A DNA stretch of 36,796 nucleotides from Anaerolinea sp. (lineage in GTDB: Bacteria; Chloroflexota; Anaerolineae; Aggregatilineales; Aggregatilineaceae), in NCBI GenBank assembly GCA_020725705.1, contig DYEN01000353.1, positions 1 through 36,796 of the forward strand. The letters are read 5' to 3'. How positions within the stretch are numbered: the stretch's first letter is position 1; each line of letters begins with the position of its first letter. The translations under genes were made by a program, and so were the position numbers. Shown piece after piece: positions 1 through 9,469 of the stretch. The notes under the pieces are model-generated. The model was not told where the DNA came from and searched no databases. It was given only the letters and a program-made list of their open reading frames with translations.

Positions 1-1254
1 ATCGCCGGGTTTGCGCCGGATGACGCCTGGGAGATGGCCGCCGACGGGCCACTGGCGCTGGATGTGCCCGGCCTCAGCGATACGACCGTGCTGACCTGGG
101 GAGTTGGGCCGGATGGCGCTTCGGCGCGGGCGGCGGCGCTCCGGCTGGCCTCGGAAGACCCCTACCGCCTGCTGGAACAAACCCGCGCCGTCTGGCACGC
201 GCGCCGCAGCGACGGCGTGGGCGATGACCTGGCCTGGCGCGGCCTGGCCTACGGCTGGATGATGGGCGTGCCGGTCGGTGAGACGCTGTGCATCCTGACC
301 GATCACATGCTGCTGCCGCTGGCGTGGAACCGCGATGCCTATTACGTGGCGCGCGCGCTGCTCGGCTGGCGCGACGAGGCCAACGACTTTGTGCGGCGTC
401 ACCTGCTGTGGCTGTTCGAAACGGCTGAGCGCGTCGACGGCGCCTGGGGGCGCTGCTATCTGGCGAATGGCCGCGTCAAAGATCGGGCGTACCAGCTTGA
501 CCAGCAGCTCTACCCCGTGCTGGAGCTGGCCGAGTATGCGCAGGAGACGGGCGACTGGCGGACCTGGGAGCGTCTGCGGCCGCAGGTGGGGCAGGTGTTC
601 GACGCGCTGCTGGCGCGCCGCGCTGGCGATCGCTGGCTCTTCTCCACCGAGGAGACCCCCGCCGACGACCCGATGCCGATGCCCTATCACCTCTCCAGCC
701 ACATTCTGCTGTGGCGCGTGCTGCGTCGCATGGCGCAGATCGAGCCGGACGGCGCGTGGGCAGGCATGGCCGCCGCCGTGCGCGACGAGGTGCAGCGCAG
801 CTTCATCGCGCCGCGCAACGGAACGCCGATCTACGCCTACGCCACCGACGGCGGGCGCCGCCATCACTTCTACCACGACGCCAACGACGTGCCCCTGGCG
901 CTGGCGCCCGCGTGGGGCTTTGTGTCCGCCGAGGACCCGGTCTGGCTGGCGACGGTTGAATTCGCCTTCTCTCCGGCCAACGAGGGCGGTCATTACGCGC
1001 GCCGCCTGGGCTCGGTGCACACCCCCGCACCCTGGCCGTTAGGCGATATTCAAGAGCTGATCATCGCGCAGCTTCAGGGTGACGAGGGGCGGGCGCGGCG
1101 TGCCCAGGCGCGGCTGGCTGCTGCCGCGCAGTGGGACGGAGCGCTGCCCGAAGCGACCGCGCCGGACAGCGCGCGCGTCGTCTCGCGGCACTGGTTTGCC
1201 TGGCCCAACGCGCTGCTGGCCTGTGTGGCGCGGGGCGTGCTGATGCGGCCCTAG
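1..1254 (+). CDS. GH125-like / six-hairpin glycosidase, 5'-truncated by window edge
   Basis: Frame open from base 1; C-terminal 'GSVHTPAPWPLGDIQELI...RHWFAWPNALL' resembles GH125 signatures; 'LPLAWNRDAYYVARALL' fits an (alpha/alpha)6 barrel. Confidence 0.6.
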   Translation: MAGFAPDDAWEMAADGPLALDVPGLSDTTVLTWGVGPDGASARAAALRLASEDPYRLLEQTRAVWHARRSDGVGDDLAWRGLAYGWMMGVPVGETLCILTDHMLLPLAWNRDAYYVARALLGWRDEANDFVRRHLLWLFETAERVDGAWGRCYLANGRVKDRAYQLDQQLYPVLELAEYAQETGDWRTWERLRPQVGQVFDALLARRAGDRWLFSTEETPADDPMPMPYHLSSHILLWRVLRRMAQIEPDGAWAGMAAAVRDEVQRSFIAPRNGTPIYAYATDGGRRHHFYHDANDVPLALAPAWGFVSAEDPVWLATVEFAFSPANEGGHYARRLGSVHTPAPWPLGDIQELIIAQLQGDEGRARRAQARLAAAAQWDGALPEATAPDSARVVSRHWFAWPNALLACVARGVLMRP

Positions 1255-2624
1255 CGCGTCGGGGCGCTTTCTTCCTGCATGGTCTGCCGGGCCAGCGCGT
1301 TCACTCGCGGCCAGGTGACCGCGATGGTCAGAGCGACTGAGGCGATGTAATAGAGGTTGATGCTCCACGCCCCGCCGACCGCCCCCCAGGCGCGGATTAG
1401 GACGAGCGCAGGCAGGGACGCGATTCCCAGCGCAGCCAGCTTGACCAGCAGGATCTCGCGCATGATGCGCAGCGAGCGATACAGCGGCCCGAAGATGCCG
1501 CCGATGCCCGTTACCGTCCCATAGACGCCGAGCACAATGAGCGCCGGGACGGCCGGTCGGTAGTCTTCGCCATAGACGAGCGGGACGAGCAGCGGCGCCA
1601 GCAGGCTGAACGTCCCGAAGACGGCGATTGAGAGCGGGATGATCCAGCGCAAGACGCGCAGAAAATTGGCCCGCAGCCGGACGTAGTCGCGCCGCCCGTA
1701 GTCCGCCGGAACCTGCACCGACATATTGATCAGGATGCCGCTGAAGAACAGGGCCGGGCGTTCCAGCGCGCTGAGCGCCATACGCAGATAGCCCGCCGCC
1801 TGGGGCGTGGCCCACATGCCCAGCATTTGCAGCGGCAGCAGCGTGTAGAGCTGGCTGATATTCTTGTCCAGCGCGAGCTGAAACCCGAAACGCCAGTAGG
1901 GACGCGGCGAGGTTGTGCGCAGTGCGCGCGTGACCTCGCCGGGCGTCGGTAGCGTGGTGGAGTGCCGCCGTTGGAGCCGGGCGTACACGCCGAGGCTGAG
2001 CAGCGCGCCGGCAACCGCGCCCAGCACCCGCGCAATGACCACGCCCCACGCTGTGCCGTCCAGCACGATCGCGCCCAGGATCAGCAGCGCGTCGAGCACG
2101 GCGGTCACGTTCTCGAAGACGGTGAACGCCTGCATCGACCGCGTGCTCTTCAAGATGGTGAGGACCAGATTCTGGACGGGCGTGAAGAACAGCGTGAAGA
2201 TGTAGATTTGCAACAGCACGCCGATGGAGCGCTCGTCATAGGACCGGGCGGCGACCGCCGGGCCAAAGGGCAGCGCCAGCGCGGTTGCCACCAGCGCCAC
2301 GCCCGCGGACATTTGCAGGTAATATGCCATCACGCGCGCCGTCTCGGCGCGGTCCCCGGCGGCGACGGCCTCGCTAAGTTGCGTGGTGGCGCTGGGGCCC
2401 AGCCCGGTCAGGTTAAGCGTCATCAGCAGGCCGTACATGGTCAGCATCAGGCTGTACAGGCCGTACTGGGCGCTGCCCAGCCCGCGCACCAGGATGATCG
2501 ACGCCACCACGCCGACGGCGATCCCAAACAGGTTGCCGGCCTGCAAGGCGATTGTGTCGCGCACGAATTTGATCGCGAGAAGCTGGCCGAGCCACCGGCG
2601 CGCGCGCTGAACGGCGTTTCTCAT
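1251..2624 (-). CDS. Polysaccharide biosynthesis / oligosaccharide flippase (Wzx/MATE-like) membrane protein
   Basis: 457 aa, many TM segments; 'LQAGNLFGIAVGVVASIILVRGLGSAQYGLYSLMLTM' typical of the flippase N-terminus. Confidence 0.8.
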   Translation of the reverse strand: MRNAVQRARRWLGQLLAIKFVRDTIALQAGNLFGIAVGVVASIILVRGLGSAQYGLYSLMLTMYGLLMTLNLTGLGPSATTQLSEAVAAGDRAETARVMAYYLQMSAGVALVATALALPFGPAVAARSYDERSIGVLLQIYIFTLFFTPVQNLVLTILKSTRSMQAFTVFENVTAVLDALLILGAIVLDGTAWGVVIARVLGAVAGALLSLGVYARLQRRHSTTLPTPGEVTRALRTTSPRPYWRFGFQLALDKNISQLYTLLPLQMLGMWATPQAAGYLRMALSALERPALFFSGILINMSVQVPADYGRRDYVRLRANFLRVLRWIIPLSIAVFGTFSLLAPLLVPLVYGEDYRPAVPALIVLGVYGTVTGIGGIFGPLYRSLRIMREILLVKLAALGIASLPALVLIRAWGAVGGAWSINLYYIASVALTIAVTWPRVNALARQTMQEESAPTR

Positions 2625-3385
2625 CAGGCGGACGCATCCTCAAGCACGTAGACCATCGCCTGCCCAAAGAGCGCGGGCCACAGGCGGCGCAGGAACGGCG
2701 TGCCCTCGTATGCTTCCTCGACCACGATCCGGAAGCCCATCTGCCGCGCCCACCAGCGGAAGTCCGCCAGCGTCCAGAAGCGCAGATGCTCGCCCGGCGT
2801 GACGACCCACTGCAGCGGAAACCTGCCGAGCAGCAACCGCAGCCGGTGCTGGTAATAGCCGGTGTTGGGGATGCTCACGATCAGCCGGTCGGTGTGCGGG
2901 CGCAGCGCGTTGAGCAGGCGCTCCGGGTCGGGGATGTGCTCGATGATCTCGCTCAGGATGACGGCGTCGAAATGTCCGTCGAGCGCGTCTTCGATGGGCT
3001 GGTTGATATCCGCGAGGTCCACTTTCAGCCCCTGCGCCCGGCAGAACTCGACCGCCTTGGGCGAGATGTCCAACCCGTAGCCGTCGATCTGGCGCTGTTC
3101 GATCAGGTATTTGAGGATCGCGCCGTCGCCCACGCCCAGGTCAAGCACACGCGCGCCGGGCCGGAGCACGCGGGCGAAGACGTCCGCGCGCCGCCGCCGG
3201 AAGGTCGAGAGCCTGCCCATGCCGGTCGAGGCTTTGGCGTCCCAGTACTCGTCATAGTCCGTTGCGCCAACCCGCGCCGTATCCGGATAGCCGGTCAGGC
3301 GGCGAACGGTGCGCTTGATCTCGGCCAGGCGCTCCCACAGCGCGCGGGGCAACAGGCGGCGAGCGGTGTGTTTTAGCTTGCTCAA
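2624..3385 (-). CDS. Class I SAM-dependent methyltransferase (MetW/UbiG-like)
   Basis: 'GARVLDLGVGDGAILKYL...GYGLDISPKAVEFCRAQGLKVDLADINQP...FDAVILSEIIEHIPDPERLL'. ORF track extends to 5329 but the upstream part is antisense to GH13. Likely start is TTG at 3385 or ATG at 3481. Confidence 0.8.
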   Translation of the reverse strand: MSKLKHTARRLLPRALWERLAEIKRTVRRLTGYPDTARVGATDYDEYWDAKASTGMGRLSTFRRRRADVFARVLRPGARVLDLGVGDGAILKYLIEQRQIDGYGLDISPKAVEFCRAQGLKVDLADINQPIEDALDGHFDAVILSEIIEHIPDPERLLNALRPHTDRLIVSIPNTGYYQHRLRLLLGRFPLQWVVTPGEHLRFWTLADFRWWARQMGFRIVVEEAYEGTPFLRRLWPALFGQAMVYVLEDASA

Positions 3386-3520
3386 GACGGCGTTCTCCCT
3401 CAATTCCAGACGGCGCAGAGAGTGTAGCACTGCTCTGCCCAAAGAAAAATAGGCGGCAGCGTGCGGTTGCAGTATGCTCATAAGCCCGGAGCGACGTTGC
3501 GAGCAGAGGGATAGGGCAAC

Positions 3521-5140
3521 ATGGAAGACTTCATCTTTGGGACGCTGGCAACCGACGAATTGAAGCTGGTCCATCACCGCGCCGCGCGCCAGGGCTGGCA
3601 GCACGCGCACGATCTGACCCCGCGCGATCCGCGCCCCGGCGAGCCGATTACGATCCGCGCGCGCGCCGGGGTCGATCGCGCGGTGACGCACGCCGCGCTC
3701 TACTACACGACCGACGGGCGCATCCCCGACGGATCGCGGGGCGTGGCAACGACCGGGCAGGCGATCCCGCTGCGGCGCGTGGGGATTGAGTGGGACACGC
3801 TGGCCTGGGGCTACGTCGCGGTGTGGGAAGCGACCCTCCCCGCCCAGCCCGAAGGCACGGTGATCCGCTACCGCATCGGGGCGTGGCACGCCGACGGGCC
3901 GGAGATCTTCGCGGATTGGCCCGATCCGCAGTGGCGGACCGAGCAAGCCGCCGCCGCCCACTTCCGTCAGAAGCCGCTGCCCGAACCGCGCCCCGACGAC
4001 CCGCCCGGCACGCAGACCTTCACGCTGCATGTCGACCGCCTCGCGCCGCCGGACTGGGCGCGCCGGGCGGTGATCTATGAGATCTTCGTCGATCGCTTCT
4101 ATCCCGGCGACGGGCGCGAGTGGCTCCAAACGGACGATCTGCGCGGGTTTTTCGGCGGGACGCTGTGGGGCGTGCGCGACAAAATGGACTATATCGCCGC
4201 GCTGGGCGCGACCTGCATCTGGCTGACACCGGTCTTCCCCAGCCCGACGCCGCACGGCTACGACGCGACCGACTACACCTGCGTCGAGCCGCGCCTGGGC
4301 GGCGGCGACGCGCTGCACGCGGTGGTCGAGGCGGCGCACGGGCGCGGCATCCGCGTCCTGCTCGATTTTGCGTGCAGCCATGTCTCGAACACGCACCCGT
4401 TCTTCCAGGACGCCCTGCGCGACCCGGACAGCCCGTACCGCGCGTGGTTCCACTTCGATGACTCGCCCGCCGGCTACCGCGCCTTCTTCGGCGTGCCGAG
4501 CATGCCAAGCCTGAACGTGGCGTATCCCCCCGTGCGCGACTACCTGATCGACGCGGCGCGCATGTGGCTGCGCGAGTTCGACGTCGACGGCTTCCGGTTG
4601 GACTACGCCAGCGGCCCCGGCCCGGATTTCTGGGCGGACTTCCGGGCGGCGTGCAGGGCGGAGAAAGCGGACGCCTTCTGCATGGGCGAGGTGGTAGACA
4701 CGCCGGACGCGCAGCGCCGCTATGTTGGGCGGCTGGACGGATGCATCGACTTCCATCTGGCCGACGCGCTGCGCAAAACCTTCGCCTGGCGCCGCTGGAG
4801 CGAGGCCGACCTGGAGCGTTTTGTCGAGCGCCATCTGGCCTATTTCCCGGACGATTTCCTGCTGCCGGGCTTCCTCGACAACCACGATATGGACCGCTTC
4901 CTGTTCATCGCCGGGGGCGACACGGCGGCCCTGCGCCGCGCAGCGGCATTTCAGATGCGCCTGCCCGGCCCGCCGATCATCTATTACGGCACCGAGATCG
5001 GCCTGAGCCAGACCGCCAGCCGCCACGACGCCTGGGGGCTGGAAGCCAGCCGCGCGCCGATGATCTGGGACGGGCGCCAGGACCGCGATCTGCTCGCCTT
5101 TTACCGTGCATTGATCCGCGAGCGACACGCGACGCGGTGA
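3521..5140 (+). CDS. GH13 alpha-amylase family (neopullulanase/cyclomaltodextrinase-like), apparently lacking C-terminal beta domain
   Basis: 'VIYEIFVDRFYPGD', 'DGFRLDYASGPGPDF', 'GEVVD', 'FLDNHDMDRFLF', 'GPPIIYYGTEIGLSQ'. Ends at 'DLLAFYRALIRERHATR*', where domain C normally begins. Confidence 0.85.
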   Translation: MEDFIFGTLATDELKLVHHRAARQGWQHAHDLTPRDPRPGEPITIRARAGVDRAVTHAALYYTTDGRIPDGSRGVATTGQAIPLRRVGIEWDTLAWGYVAVWEATLPAQPEGTVIRYRIGAWHADGPEIFADWPDPQWRTEQAAAAHFRQKPLPEPRPDDPPGTQTFTLHVDRLAPPDWARRAVIYEIFVDRFYPGDGREWLQTDDLRGFFGGTLWGVRDKMDYIAALGATCIWLTPVFPSPTPHGYDATDYTCVEPRLGGGDALHAVVEAAHGRGIRVLLDFACSHVSNTHPFFQDALRDPDSPYRAWFHFDDSPAGYRAFFGVPSMPSLNVAYPPVRDYLIDAARMWLREFDVDGFRLDYASGPGPDFWADFRAACRAEKADAFCMGEVVDTPDAQRRYVGRLDGCIDFHLADALRKTFAWRRWSEADLERFVERHLAYFPDDFLLPGFLDNHDMDRFLFIAGGDTAALRRAAAFQMRLPGPPIIYYGTEIGLSQTASRHDAWGLEASRAPMIWDGRQDRDLLAFYRALIRERHATR

Positions 5141-5145
5141 TGCTT

Positions 5146-5267
5146 GCCTCACCCGTGGCCTTTCTCCCGCAGCGAAGCACACAGGGAGAGGGGAAATGCG
5201 CTGCTGAAAAGAGGTAGTCCTCTCTCTGTGTGGCTGTGCCACGGGGAGAAGCACCGGGGCGAGGGGA
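5146..5267. repeat. Imperfect intergenic palindrome, about 122 bp, MITE/REP-like
   Basis: Left arm CCTCACCCGTGGCCTTTCTCCC...GAAGCACACAGGGAGAGGGG is imperfectly complementary to the right arm CCTCTCTCTGTGTGGC...CACGGGGAGAAGCACCGGGGCGAGGGG. Confidence 0.65.
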
Positions 5268-5335
5268 TTCGCGCTCAAACCGGCACATCTCCCCTGACAT
5301 TGCGCCGGACTCTTTGGGAAAGATGTCACAATTTA

Positions 5336-5364
5336 TTGCTGCCCGGACTATTCCACCATAGAAT
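5336..5364 (+). promoter_or_regulatory. Putative sigma70-type promoter for the PadR gene
   Basis: TTGCTG (5336-5341), 17-bp spacer, TAGAAT (5359-5364); ATG at 5371. Confidence 0.5.
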
Positions 5365-5370
5365 AGGGTC

Positions 5371-5904
5371 ATGCTGAAGCTGACTCCGGACGATACCCTG
5401 CTCGGCTTGCTGGCCGCGCACAGCCAGCACGGCTACCAACTGCTCGAGGTGTTCCGCGACCCTGACCAGTTGGGGCGGGTGTGGTATGTCAGCACCAGCC
5501 AGCTCTACGCCGTGCTGAAGCGGCTGGAACAGCAGGGGTTGATCGCCGGGACACAGGTCACCTGTGCGGACGCGCCCCCGCGCACGGAGTACACGCTGAC
5601 CGACGCGGGGCGGGCGCGGCTGGACGCCTGGCTCGACGAGCCAAGCCCGTCGCCCAGCCTGCGACGCATCCGGGTCGAGTTTTTGAGCCGGTTGTATATC
5701 GCGGGGCTGCTGGGGCGCCCGGCCGGGCCGATCATCGCCCGCCAGCGGGCCGCCTGCCGGCGCCGCCTGGACGGCCTGCGCGCCAGGCGCGAGCAACCGC
5801 CGCAGCGTGTCGGCGATCTGGCGCTGGAGATGGTCCGCGCGCAGCTTGAGGCGATTGTCGAGTGGCTGGATCTGTGCGAGGCAGTGCTCCAGCCCCAGGA
5901 GTGA
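5371..5904 (+). CDS. PadR family transcriptional regulator
   Basis: 'LGLLAAHSQHGYQLLEVF...VWYVSTSQLYAVLKRLEQQGLIAG...RTEYTLTDAGRARLDAWL' is a classic PadR winged helix. Confidence 0.85.
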   Translation: MLKLTPDDTLLGLLAAHSQHGYQLLEVFRDPDQLGRVWYVSTSQLYAVLKRLEQQGLIAGTQVTCADAPPRTEYTLTDAGRARLDAWLDEPSPSPSLRRIRVEFLSRLYIAGLLGRPAGPIIARQRAACRRRLDGLRARREQPPQRVGDLALEMVRAQLEAIVEWLDLCEAVLQPQE

Positions 5905-5952
5905 TCCCGTTTTTCTGTCAGGTCATACTTTTTTCGGAGGCTATTCTGTCGC

Positions 5953-7395
5953 ATGGTGCCCTCACAGATGTTGAACACGCGAACTCTGAAAGCGGTCTGG
6001 CTGAGCCTGCTGGTCGGGGCGATGTTGCTGGGCGCGGCGCTGCCCGCCACCTCAACCGCTCAGGGGCAGGAGATCGTCGTCACCACGCTGGCCGATGAGG
6101 CTGCACGCGAGATTGTGGATGCCTGGATCGCGGCCTATGGCGCGCAGCATCCCGGCGCGGTCTTCGACGTCACTTATGCCCCCGCCGCTGAGCTGCTCGA
6201 CCGGCTGGGCGAGAACGTCCTGCTGCTAACGGGCGAAATGCCCGACGATCTGCCGGTCGCGTACGAGTGCGGCGCGATCGGCGCGGTCCGCATGCTGCTG
6301 CCCGATCTGGCCGGGCGCTATCTGTCCAGCGAGGACTGCGGGGACGATCTTTCTGCACCGGCTGCCGCCGCGCGCGACTTTCTCAAATGGGTGACCGGGC
6401 CGGACGGCCAGCAAGTGGCGATCGATCTGGGGCTGCTGCCGTCTGAGGTGACGGTTACCGACCAGGCGGGGATGACGGTCACCGTGCCGCAGCCGGTCCG
6501 CCGCGTGGTGTCCGCTTACGGCGTGGCCCCGTTCTATGTCTACGTCGTGGGGGCGGGCGACCGGCTGGTTGCCGCCAACTACATCGGCATCCGTGACGAA
6601 CAATCCGTCGCCGCCATGATGCGCCTGGATCCGCGCTTCGACGAGATTTCGCAGCGGATCAGCTCCATGAACCAGGGCGAGACCAACCTGGAAGAGATCG
6701 CAGCGGTGGAGCCGGACCTGCTGCTGACCAGCACCCGCACGGCCTGGCTGGATGCCGCGGGCGAGCTGAGGGTGCCGATCTTGCGCTTCGAAGGCGAGAC
6801 GCCGGAGCGGCTCAAGGAAGCGGTGGCGCTGGTTGGGGCGGTCTTCGGCCCGGACGCTGCCTACCGCGCCGCGCAGTTCAACGCGTTCTACGACGAGGTG
6901 CTCAGTTCGATCCGCGCGCAGATGACCGGCATCGAGAACCCGACCAGGGTGCTGTTCACCGGCACCGAGCCGCTACGCGTTGCCAGCGGCGGCATGTACC
7001 AGACCGCGATGATCGAGGCGGCGGGCGGCGTGTCTGTCAGCAAGGACGCGCCCGGCAGCGGCTGGCAGAACGTCAACCTGGAGCAGATCTACACCTGGAA
7101 CCCGGATGTGATCTTTGTCCCGACCTACGGCGGTGCGTCGGTCGAAGCCTTTACTGAAGACCCGCAGTGGGCGCCGATCCAGGCTGTGGCGTCGGGCAAT
7201 GTGATCCAGCTCCCGCGCCTCACAGGTCCGCTGGACATCCCCGCGCCGGACTCGATCATCGGGATTATCTGGATGGCGAACAAGCTCTATCCGGGCCAGC
7301 TTGACCTCGACTGCCAGGCGCTGACGACCGAGTTCTATAACCGTTTCTACGAGTACGCCATCACGGCAGAGGAAGCGAGCACGCTCTGCTCATGA
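5953..7395 (+). CDS. ABC transporter substrate-binding protein, BtuF/FecB-like (class III), with extra N-terminal type-II-SBP-like segment
   Basis: Signal peptide; 'VRRVVSAYGVAPFYVYVVGAGDRLVAA...EEIAAVEPDLLLTS...WNPDVIFVPTY'. N-terminal 'DFLKWVTGPDGQQVAIDLGLLPS' resembles the end of a ModA/PstS-like domain. Confidence 0.8.
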   Translation: MVPSQMLNTRTLKAVWLSLLVGAMLLGAALPATSTAQGQEIVVTTLADEAAREIVDAWIAAYGAQHPGAVFDVTYAPAAELLDRLGENVLLLTGEMPDDLPVAYECGAIGAVRMLLPDLAGRYLSSEDCGDDLSAPAAAARDFLKWVTGPDGQQVAIDLGLLPSEVTVTDQAGMTVTVPQPVRRVVSAYGVAPFYVYVVGAGDRLVAANYIGIRDEQSVAAMMRLDPRFDEISQRISSMNQGETNLEEIAAVEPDLLLTSTRTAWLDAAGELRVPILRFEGETPERLKEAVALVGAVFGPDAAYRAAQFNAFYDEVLSSIRAQMTGIENPTRVLFTGTEPLRVASGGMYQTAMIEAAGGVSVSKDAPGSGWQNVNLEQIYTWNPDVIFVPTYGGASVEAFTEDPQWAPIQAVASGNVIQLPRLTGPLDIPAPDSIIGIIWMANKLYPGQLDLDCQALTTEFYNRFYEYAITAEEASTLCS

Positions 7396-8456
7396 TCCGG
7401 ACGCTCGGCCAGCGTGTGGCCGTTCACCTACCGTTTTCGGTGCAGCAGCGCCAGCTTGTGCTCTACTGGCTGGTGCTGCTGATCCCGCTTCCGCTGGCCG
7501 TCTACGCCATCGGCCTGGGGCGCTACCCGATCGCGCCGGGCGAGGTGATCGAGGCGCTGGTGCGTTTCGTGGTCGATCCGCCTGAGGCGGGCGCGCAGCC
7601 GGACCTGGTCTACAACGTGGTGACGCGCATCCGGCTGCCGCGCATCAGCGCCGCGCTGCTGATCGGCGCCAACCTGGCCGTGACCGGCGTGGCGTTCCAG
7701 GGCATCTTCCGCAACCCGCTGGTGGACTCAAATATCCTCGGCGTCACCAGCGGGGCGGGTTTCGGCGCGGCGCTGGCGCTGCTGCTGTCTGCCGGCGCCG
7801 GGATCGTGCAGCTCTCGGCGTTTGGGTTTGGGCTGCTGGCCGTGCTGCTGGCGTATAGCATCAGCCGGCTGTACTACAGCGCCCCGCTGCTGGTGCTGAC
7901 GCTGGTCGGCATCCTGATCGGCTCGTTCTTCGGATCGCTGACGTCCGTGCTGAAGTACATCGCGGACCCGCTAGACAGCCTGCCCGCGATCACCTACTGG
8001 CTGCTCGGCGGGTTGACGGATGTCACGCTGGCGGATGTGCCGCTTCTGGGCATCATCAGCCTGGGCGGGATGGTGTTTATGTGGGGTATGCGCTGGCGGC
8101 TGAACGTGCTGTCGCTGGGCGATCACGAGGCGCTGGCGCTGGGCCTGAACCCCGCGCGCCTCAAACTGCTGATCATTCTGTTCAGCACGCTGATGACCTC
8201 GGTCGCGGTGTCGGTTGGCGGCGTGATCGGGTGGGTCGGGCTGGTGATCCCGCACGCGGCGCGGACACTGGTCGGCCCCGATCACCAGCGGCTGATCCCG
8301 GCCACGATGGCGATGGGGGCGTCGTTTCTGCTGGTGATCGATACGCTCTCGCGCACGCTGTGGGCGACGGAAGTCCCGCTGGGGGTCTTCACCGGGCTGG
8401 TGGGCGTGCCGCTGCTGCTCGTGATCCTGCGCATCAACAAGACGGGATGGAAGTGA
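7392..8456 (+). CDS. FecCD-family iron-siderophore/cobalamin ABC permease
   Basis: 'RLPRISAALLIGANLAVTGVAFQGIFRNPLVDSNILGVTSGAGFGAALALLL', 'GWVGLVIPHAARTLVGPDHQRLIPATMAMGASFLL' are FecCD signatures. Confidence 0.93.
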   Translation: MIRTLGQRVAVHLPFSVQQRQLVLYWLVLLIPLPLAVYAIGLGRYPIAPGEVIEALVRFVVDPPEAGAQPDLVYNVVTRIRLPRISAALLIGANLAVTGVAFQGIFRNPLVDSNILGVTSGAGFGAALALLLSAGAGIVQLSAFGFGLLAVLLAYSISRLYYSAPLLVLTLVGILIGSFFGSLTSVLKYIADPLDSLPAITYWLLGGLTDVTLADVPLLGIISLGGMVFMWGMRWRLNVLSLGDHEALALGLNPARLKLLIILFSTLMTSVAVSVGGVIGWVGLVIPHAARTLVGPDHQRLIPATMAMGASFLLVIDTLSRTLWATEVPLGVFTGLVGVPLLLVILRINKTGWK

Positions 8457-9274
8457 TGCTCGAGGCGAGGAATATCCACTACGCATACGTCGCGGATCAG
8501 CCGGTGCTGCAAGGCGTCAGCCTGACCGTGCCCGGCAAGACGGTCGTTTATCTGTTGGGGCACAACGGCTGTGGCAAGACCACGCTGCTCGAAATCCTGG
8601 GCGGGGTGCGCGCGCCGCAGCGCGGCGAAGTGCGGCTGGACGGGCAAAACGTGCACCATCTTCCCTCGCACCAGCGGGCACAGCGCGTCGGCCTGGTGCC
8701 TCAGCTTCACACGCCCGTCTTTGCCTACACCGTGCGCGAGCTGGTGCTGATGGGCCGCACGCCGTACCTCAAGCTGCTTGGCACGCCGGGCCGGGCCGAT
8801 TATGAGATCGCCGACGAGGCGATCGAGCAGGTTGGCCTGTCGCATCTGCGCCACCGCGCGTATACCGAGCTGTCCGGCGGCGAGCGGCAACTGGCGATGA
8901 TCGCGCGGGGGCTGGCCCAGCAGACCGACATCCTACTGCTGGACGAACCAACCGCGCATCTCGACCCGCGCAACCAGCGGCTGGTGCTGGAAACGGTCGT
9001 CGCGCTGGCCGAGCAGAGCGTTTCGTTCGTGATCTCGTCGCACAACCCCAACAGCGCGCTGCTCTACGCACAGCAGGTGATCGTGATGAAGGGCGGGCGC
9101 GTGGTGGCGGATGGCTCGCCCGCGTCGGTGTTGACCGAGGACACGCTCTCGCAGGCCTATGACATGCCGGTCGAAGTTATCTACAACGCGGACCGTGTCG
9201 CGCGGGCGGTGATGCCGCGCCGCACCAACGGTCACGGCGCCAACCGCCACGAACACCGCGTCCGCGTGTTCTGA
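8447..9274 (+). CDS. ABC transporter ATP-binding protein (FecE/BtuD-like)
   Basis: Walker A 'GHNGCGKTT', signature 'LSGGERQLAMIARGLAQ', Walker B 'ILLLDEPTAHLD'; start ATG 8447 or 8456 overlaps the permease stop. Confidence 0.93.
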   Translation: MEVMLEARNIHYAYVADQPVLQGVSLTVPGKTVVYLLGHNGCGKTTLLEILGGVRAPQRGEVRLDGQNVHHLPSHQRAQRVGLVPQLHTPVFAYTVRELVLMGRTPYLKLLGTPGRADYEIADEAIEQVGLSHLRHRAYTELSGGERQLAMIARGLAQQTDILLLDEPTAHLDPRNQRLVLETVVALAEQSVSFVISSHNPNSALLYAQQVIVMKGGRVVADGSPASVLTEDTLSQAYDMPVEVIYNADRVARAVMPRRTNGHGANRHEHRVRVF

Positions 9275-9287
9275 GCGCAACCCCTTC

Positions 9288-9316
9288 TTGATTGTCCGCG
9301 CCGAACGTGGGACAAT
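9288..9316 (+). promoter_or_regulatory. Putative promoter overlapped by an 8-bp inverted repeat
   Basis: TTGATT, 17 bp, GACAAT; GATTGTCC (9290-9297) / GGACAATC (9310-9317). Confidence 0.4.
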
Positions 9317-9469
9317 CGCAGGTATTCATCGCAGGCGTTTGCCGCGCCCAGAAGCCTGACCCATCGCGTCTGCCCTGTGTCCCTCGCCACGCGCGGCGAG
9401 AGGCCGGGGGCCAGATTCTGCCCGGCGACCCTGCTGGCCCGTGCGGGTGAGACATCCGAGGCTTGCCAT

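Noticed and set aside
3386-5329. N-terminal two-thirds of the 901-aa minus-strand ORF
   Set aside because: Lies antisense to the GH13 gene. Only 2624-3385 (or up to 3481) encodes the methyltransferase.
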